64,000 nt of DNA, from positions 1,550,001 to 1,614,000 of the forward strand of contig CASHTG010000018.1 of NCBI GenBank assembly GCA_949357655.1. The letters are read 5' to 3'. This DNA comes from Parascedosporium putredinis. Its lineage: Eukaryota; Ascomycota; Sordariomycetes; Microascales; Microascaceae. The notes beneath the pieces are model-generated. The model saw nothing but the letters and a program-made list of their open reading frames with translations. It searched no databases and was not told the origin of the DNA. The translations under genes and the position numbers were made by a program. Below, in pieces: positions 57,776 through 64,000 of this stretch; positions within the stretch are counted from its first letter, which is position 1, and every line of letters begins with the position of its first letter.

Positions 57776-59429
57776 ACTGATCGCGTTGTCTAAATTGACA
57801 AGAGAAGGCCACAACCCTTTTCATTTTTATCCTGTTTTGGCTATGATCATTCAAGAGGCGTTGGGCCTACCCCCTCTTCACAGTTGTACGACCCTAAACT
57901 TTCCCCCAGCAAGCCCCGAGTCTTTCCTCTTCCTCTTCTCGTCTATTCCCCGGCGTTCGGTATCAGGTTTCATGGGAGGAAAACAGGGTCCAGTATAGTC
58001 CACTTGGCACAGGCGTTTACGGCACATACGGAAGGTGTGGAATGAGGTGTCGGTCAAGTGTTGTGGAGTCTAGAGAAGCTCCCATATCTCTTTTTTTTTT
58101 CCCGTCTCACCAAATACATGTACTCTTTTCTTCTCTCGCGCAGCCATCATGTTTTGTAAACTACTAACAAGCAATGACCGCGTACCCTCTCATTCCAAGA
58201 TTTTCCTGCTACAACAAACAGCATCTCCTAGATACTACGAAGCAATCATGACACTAGATGACGTGAACCTCGCTGGGAAAAATCCCGGGCGGAAATGGTC
58301 GCTTGCGATTTTCCAGCCCCCAGCCCTGCGGAATATTGGAAATCGTAAGATGGCGGGGCGGGGCGGTTGTCGAAATTAGCAACACCAACCAGTTGGCCTC
58401 GATTTAGAGTATGTTCGAGTGAGAAACCCCCAAATTCCACTCCTTCCCCCTCCCCGATCCAACCACCAGATCCAGCTGAGCTGCGCGATGGATTACTCCG
58501 CCTCCGACCCGCCCTCGGTTAACCATGTCACAAATCATGGGACGCAAAAGGGAGAGCACAGGAAGACAACAAGAGGTAGCCCGTAGGCACAAGTAGTAAA
58601 ATGGTTGAGCGTTGGTTGTATATTTATTTGCCAAAACACAAAAACAAGATGCATGGTTCATTTTAATCTTTGCCAGAAGATATAGTGCTAAATAAGGGGA
58701 GGGCCCGGGGCCCCAAGTCCAGATGCAAATGACCTGACTGCTGGGATAAGGAAACGAGGGGAAAACCTGGGAGTGTTCGTCGTGTGGAGGGAAATGTGTG
58801 TGTCGTCATCTATCTTTTATTACTAAAGAGAGCAAAGCTCCCATGTGATTTCGCTTAGACAATGCAGCGCAATACCGGATGAGCTGTGTGTGAGGGCATA
58901 TGTTGGGTGAGTACCAAAGAATAAACATCAATGGATGGCAAGCGAGCTGCTCGAGGGAGGGACCGAGGGTCAGCGAGTTGTGCTCGTTGGCGGGGAGGTT
59001 GACTCGGTCAAGAGTTGCTGGTTCCAATGGGGGAGGTGCCCGTCAGCCTGGCATGCGAAAAAGGCGTCATCGCCCGTGCAGGCAGTTAATTTATGCCAGC
59101 TGGCTGGTGTATAAATAAAAAAATAAGAGAGGGAAAAGAAAAGAGAGAGAGCACTGGTGAAGAGCGTGAAGAGAACGGAAGAGACGGTGAAAGCAAAAAG
59201 GACTGGCTGCCATTATTCGCTTTAGGACCCACGGGCCTCTGCTGTGCGATGGAGGGGTTGGAGCTAGGCAATCGCAAGTCCGAATAACTTCGATAATTAT
59301 GTCGGGGGTGAAATGGCCTTTGGTGGTGGATCGAATTAGAGGCCGGCGATTGCAGGGTTGGGATTTGTCTCGGCGCTGATTCGGCGACGCCGGGCACCGT
59401 TGTACTCGTCGGGCTTTGACCGCCGTTGT
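57776..59429. other. Convergent spacer GCN5/unknown gene
   Basis: About 1.65 kb with T-run at 58,090-58,100, low-complexity stretches and no supportable gene. It includes the GCN5 3' UTR and the 3' end of the minus-strand gene that stops at 59,430. Confidence 0.45.
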
Positions 59430-60265
59430 TCAGGCTGAGGCCCCTGGACAAGCCCCTCTGAGCATCGGGTGCAGGAATTCGGGTATCTCGTGCCAGTGCC
59501 CAGCCCTCGCGGCCTCCAGCATACTCGGCGGGAAGACCGACACGTTTGGGGGATATCGACAGTGGTCGAGCTGCCTCGCAAAATCGCATCGGCCAAGTCG
59601 GGCAGCTCGCCAGACTCGAGTGCATTCTTCAGCCATTGCTCCCACTCCTCGTCGAGCACGGTGGAGGTGTCACCGGCTTCTCGACGAGCGATGCGCTCCC
59701 GCAGTCGTTCGTTTAGAACCGGGCCTACGCTTTCTATCGTCTCGTCGCTCTCGTCGTACTCAACGTCGTCTGTTTCGCCCGAAGTCGCATTCATCTCCTC
59801 CTCCTCGATTTCGCTGGACAGCACCGATGGCGCTTCCTCGATCGTCGGGGTCAACGGTGGCAATCGGTCTTCCAGCTCCACCCAGTCGGGGAAACCGTCG
59901 GCGGTTGTGTCGCGGATGGGGCAGCCCTGTTCCCGCTCATATCTCTCTTTCGCCCACTTGGTGCCTTCCCACTTTGTCAGGTTGCCAATCTCGAAGGGGG
60001 TGAGTCTGAGAGCATTAAAGGCGCGGAAAAGGCGCCTGTGCCATGGCCATCGGCTTAGGCGGAGACGATGGATCGGATGGCAGTAGTCGAGCCCGGGATA
60101 CTTGGCCTCCGCAGTATCTAGGTGACCGTAAAATGAATGAACCTCCTGCCTGACCTCCAAGATCAAACTCCGTTGCAGAAGAGCACTAAAGTTGGGCGGA
60201 TCGGTTGGCCGCGGTTTGGGAAACATGTACTCGTACACGATCTCGTCGACGGGCCTGCCCTTCAT
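59430..60265 (-). CDS. Conserved-looking fungal protein of unknown function
   Basis: About 278 residues starting MKGRPVDEIVYEYMFPKPRP. The N-terminal 130 residues look globular and well conserved in style: PNFSALLQRSLILEVRQEVH, DYCHPIHRLRLSRWPWHRRL, LTPFEIGNLTKWEGTKWAKE. An acidic, disordered middle follows (EIEEEEMNATSGETDDVEYD), then a helical end (EWEQWLKNALESGEL, and after the break MLEAARAGHWHEIPEFLHPM). One base is apparently missing in the G5 run at 59,548-59,552 (plus strand); with it the frame ends at a TGA at 59,430. Read literally the frame runs on to 59,336 with an Arg/Ser-rich tail. A further missing base near 59,430 would extend it; I cannot decide. No function is claimed. The promoter side carries a C/T-rich tract on the coding strand. 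Confidence 0.75.
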
Positions 60266-60317
60266 CTTGATCTTGGGTCGTCGGGTGCGCGTGAATTCGG
60301 ATTTTAGTGTAGTCTAA

Positions 60318-60400
60318 ATAGGCGATGTAGAAAGAGGAAGAAAGAAAGAAGAAAAAAAGGAAGAAGAAAGAGAAGAAGAAGAACAGAGAAGCCAGGGGGA
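60318..60400 (-). promoter_or_regulatory. Coding-strand CT-rich tract upstream of the 60,265 start
   Basis: On the plus strand an almost pure purine run of A and G; on the coding (minus) strand this is a C/T-rich box 55-135 nt before the start codon, a common feature near fungal transcription start sites. Confidence 0.4.
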
Positions 60401-63400
60401 AGGTGGGGGCTTTTAAGAAGGCGCTCGCTCAACTCCAGACGAGATTCGGAGGCAAACGCATGTGAATGCAGGGTCGGTCAGGACTTGGGCTTTCTCCAAT
60501 TTTAGCAAGGACTTTAGCACGTCTTCGCATCTGACGGACAAGCCCAGTCCAAAAGGGTTTACGGTAATGGAAGCCGTTGGAATGTCGGCGCTTGGGAGCG
60601 AGGGGGTGGCTCGTTCGTTCGGCGGTTGTCACAAGTGCTAGCCTTGAATAGGGATCAAGGGCGGGGAGGCAGACAAAGAGAGCTCGGGAGCAAGTGGGGT
60701 GAGAGTTTGCTACGAGTCGAAGGTGCGAGTTGTGGCCGGACGTTTAAGTGGGGTTATTCGCAACAAAGGAAGCCGCCGAGGGAGAGCAAGGTCCGGGAGG
60801 CTCGATTACGAACGAAGGCTGCAAAACCGAAGATATTGATAGTTGAAAAGGAAAAACCCAACAGTCCAAGGTGCGGGAGAAAACGTCGGAGCGCAAGGAT
60901 GGGAGGCGGAAAGAGATCGGTGGGCGAAAGGTGGGCGAAGGTGGGCGAAGGTGGAATAAAAACCAAGGGGAGAGAACCGGGGGAAAGATCAGACCAGAAC
61001 CGTCACAGGGTGGTGATGTAAAATACTTGTACTTTCCGGACGACGGGTGAGACCAGGAAGCAGATGGAAGGAGCTAGAGAGAACCGGACCCGAAAGTACT
61101 GTACTGTACTTCCAAGCAGCCAGGCAGACGGCGTAACCAAGTGGTGCACTCCGGATCTGGATGTGGAGGCGATGGATGTGAGATGTGAGGCGGCAAGGAA
61201 GGGAAGCACGGTGCCTTGGGCTAAGGTATGCGTATGTCGAAGTGGTGACCGTCACGACAAGGGAGGTGTGGAAGTCAGGAGGGTGGGGGATCGGGAGGAA
61301 CGGAGACCAAGGAGGCAGAGCTACGCGCCAGGCAGAGGCAGCCAGGAGGATTATATGTTGCTATGAATGAGGCCCGGTCTCAGCTGGGCGGAGGCAGGCA
61401 GCTAGGCGTTGGCCATGCTTTCAAGATGTGCGAAATGTCAAGGCGGGTCTTTCTTGCGACAAAAGCCAAAGCTTGGTGGGCATCACGAAGGACATGTACA
61501 ACTAAACTATTCGAGGCAAAAAGCAATCATTCGAGATCGCCATCGCTCACTCACTGCCTCAGAACCTTTACTACGCTTCCTGTTGCCTCTCTCGACTGAG
61601 TTTCTCTGCATCCCTCCTTTTCGCCCACCCACAGACAATTGCGAGTCCCGGGTCAAGGTGTGCCGGTCTAAATGCGTCTAGGTGGTGCAAGCGCAACCCG
61701 GCTGCAGCAACGATGCAGCAAGTCGGGAGCAGGGAAAGAAGGGGGAAGGGGGAAGAATCGAGGTGAGGAGGGGGAAAAACGAAAGGGGGAAGGGAAAGAA
61801 AGGTTTGTTGGGTCCTTGAGAAAGGTTTGTGGTTCAGTTTGGTTGGATCGTCTTGCGTTGCCAAAACATGTTGACCGTGGCTGGCCCGAATCAACATCTA
61901 TCGATGTGGGTTAAAGAGGGTGCGTGGCCACGCCGTTACTCGCCAAAAGCGCTGGCTGGGCTGGCCACTCGGAGCCAGCCTGCCAATGCAGTGGCTGACG
62001 ATGAGGGACGGTGGTGTGTGTGAACGAAACGAAAGAAGAAGAAAAAAAGGGGGGGAGGGAGGAAACAGTTGAGACTACATCCAGATCTTTCGGATTCGAC
62101 GACATGGGCGGGTCGAGACATGGTCCATGCAAGCATGCAAGGAGAGACCCCCGCCCAATGATGTGCGTTGTGGCATTCCCTGGGGAGGCAGAGTTTGGGT
62201 CGTGGGAAGCTGGCACTCCTCAGTCCCCCTCGCCCACTCGACCACTCGCAGCCATCCAAGAGGGCGTGCACAGCACAAAGAAAAAAACGATGGGAGTGTT
62301 GATGGAAATGGAAGTGGGAGAGAGAGAAGAGGAGACGATGCGGGATTGCGAGAAACACATGAACCAGGGACGCTAGCCCTTGCGGAGCTCTGGAGTTCTG
62401 CGGCGTCTTCTCCAATCACGATCGAGGGCGAGCCTTGCGACCCCGGCATGCTGGCGCATTCGGGCAGCATGGTGGATGTGGATGACTGAACCTACGCGCG
62501 TGAGCGTTTGTGGAGGCCAACAAAGGCCCTCGATAAAAAACGGGTCGACCGCCAGCTGCGACTGGGTAATACCAATCGTGACCTCGTGCTCTTTGGGGGT
62601 TTGTAATATTAACATTTGACCCGGTCAGCTCTGAGGCTGGCGCTGGGAGGGGGTCCAGTCAGTCTCCACTCAGAGATCAATGGAGGTTTCGTCTCACAGG
62701 ATCAAGCAAATACCCTTCACCCTGATTCGGCCCTCCAGACCAAGATGGAGTTGATCATGTAACAGGAAAAGCAAGATAACGACGCACCTGGCCTCGCTCC
62801 TCTTCTCTTGAGGGGCAGAGAAATGCCTCTGGGCAGTGTTCTCTTCAAAAGATCGAGGCTTCTCCCTTCCAAATGCAGCTGGCTGCTATTATCTTGATGT
62901 TTTTTGGGTTTTATTTTTGGTTTTAATTGAGTGACCCCAAGTCAACAGCCGAACATGCATGCAACGCCAGGATGAGGGCTGGGGCCACTCGCTTGGGGAA
63001 GGGTAGGAGATGGGGGGGTTAATATCTGTCCAAGAGCGGTTGGCCCAGCCCAGCTGACACGACAAGGTCGAGGTTTGATGGGGGATTGCTGGCGATCCAG
63101 AGATACGGCCGTGGGACGTGGACCAAATACGTAGCGGTATCGTCGACATGCAGGTAAACCTGCCAGACCCCGATTGCCAATTGCATCATCCAAAATGCGC
63201 CCACGGCTCGACGATAATATTGAGCTCACTCAACAGGTGGAAACTGGCTCGCCCATCTTCCCCCCGCCCATTCTCTTCCGAGAAGACCACAGATGGCAGA
63301 TGGCTGGTGGGCTCGCGAGGGCACACTGGGCACACTTGAGCGGGTGGCCTTCCCCGCCACCCCACCACCACACACCACCCTCTTGATAAAAACGACGTAA

Positions 63401-64000
63401 AAAAATAACCGCAGAGTGTGTGTTCCCCCGTTGATGCTCGTGCGCTGAACTCGGAACCGAACGTTCCTTGGGAAGGCGGAAACTTGAAAGAAGGAAAAAG
63501 GCGGCCGGTAGCAAACACAATATGAAGGATTCATCAAATCCATTCATGGATCCTAGGTAAGTTGGTGAGCAAAGCCCAATCCTCTTGATGGCCATACTCC
63601 CCATTCGCAGGGTTTTGCTTGTCCTTCATGTTGTCCATTTCACGTGTAGAGTTTAGAAACAAGCAGCAGGACAGCGATCAAGGAAGCAGGGCAGGAGAAG
63701 CTCTCGCCCACAGATAACATGCGCACACCTCCCCCTCTCCCCTTCGCCAACCATATCGCCCTCGTCGCCCATATTTCTACGAAGCCTCATTCTCCAGCTC
63801 CAACCCTGCCGTTTGGCCTCGAGCTGAGTGATAGGAAACTCGCACCACGGTCTGTAGAACCATAAAATAATAGTGGCCGACTAGGCAAGCTCTTATCGAT
63901 GAAGAGGACCAACACACACACCGACCCACCATTTCCCTTCCTTCCTTTCTTTCTTTCTTTCTTTTTCTTCGCTGTGCTTATTTGGAGGGTGGGGAGGAGG
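60401..64000. other. Gene-free right end
   Basis: About 3.6 kb with only composition-driven short frames. Includes an imperfect tandem repeat at 60,919-60,954 and a C/T-rich tract at 63,935-63,970 at the window edge. No RNA gene seen; any gene beyond the edge would have its promoter here. Confidence 0.45.
60919..60954. repeat. GGTGGGCGAA tandem repeat, about 3.5 copies
   Basis: Units GGTGGGCGAAA, GGTGGGCGAA, GGTGGGCGAA and a partial GGTGG follow head to tail in a G/A-rich region. Confidence 0.8.

Noticed and set aside
1..60265. Genuine pseudogenisation of the broken housekeeping genes
   Set aside because: All lesions are single-base deficits in homopolymers, while codons between them stay intact and motif-perfect; essential genes would not decay together.

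Overview
The window looks like a chromosome segment from a filamentous ascomycete (Pezizomycotina, probably Sordariomycetes and perhaps Hypocreales). Coding exons are GC-rich. Introns are mostly 60-170 nt with GT...AG ends. The gene set is eukaryotic and fungal: Rif1, MPDU1, mitochondrial Asp-tRNA synthetase, AP180, Tfb3/MAT1, NudC, Bud27/URI, a GH3-PA14 beta-glucosidase, a Zrc1-type zinc carrier, CDC26, Rad1, OST5 and GCN5. I see no rRNA, tRNA, CRISPR array, intact transposon or secondary-metabolite backbone gene.

Layout. Positions 1-20,200 are dense housekeeping genes: RIF1(-, cut by the left edge), MPDU1(+), MSD1(-), AP180(+), TFB3(-), NUDC(+), BUD27(-). They alternate between divergent promoters and convergent ends. 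Positions 20,233-23,360 hold an intracellular-type GH3 beta-glucosidase. Positions 23,400-38,250 are gene-sparse: the only convincing gene is a DUF202 membrane protein (31,120-32,661), with several coding-like remnants around it. Positions 38,257-46,090 hold ZRC1(+), an orphan ORF(+), CDC26(-) and a large unknown fungal protein(-). Positions 46,091-52,500 are again nearly empty. Positions 52,529-60,265 hold a small ORF(-), RAD1(-), OST5(-), GCN5(+) and a conserved-looking unknown(-). The last 3.7 kb holds no gene I can support.

The strongest pattern is that 13 of about 18 genes have their frame broken by the apparent lack of a single base. I count about 23 such sites. Nearly all lie in short homopolymers, and every one needs exactly one extra base to restore the family-like reading. 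Such one-directional damage in essential genes fits long-read homopolymer under-calling in the assembly far better than real pseudogenes. Gene spans below therefore run across these breaks.

Functionally the genes are a mix rather than one system: genome maintenance (Rif1, Rad1), transcription and chromatin (Tfb3, GCN5, Bud27), ER glycosylation (MPDU1, OST5), trafficking and motors (AP180, NudC), cell cycle (CDC26), zinc handling (Zrc1) and mitochondrial translation. I did not find a convincing new multi-gene system. The most open questions are the unrecognised proteins at 43,869-46,090 and 59,430-60,265, the orphan at 40,980-41,702, and the remnants in the sparse block.
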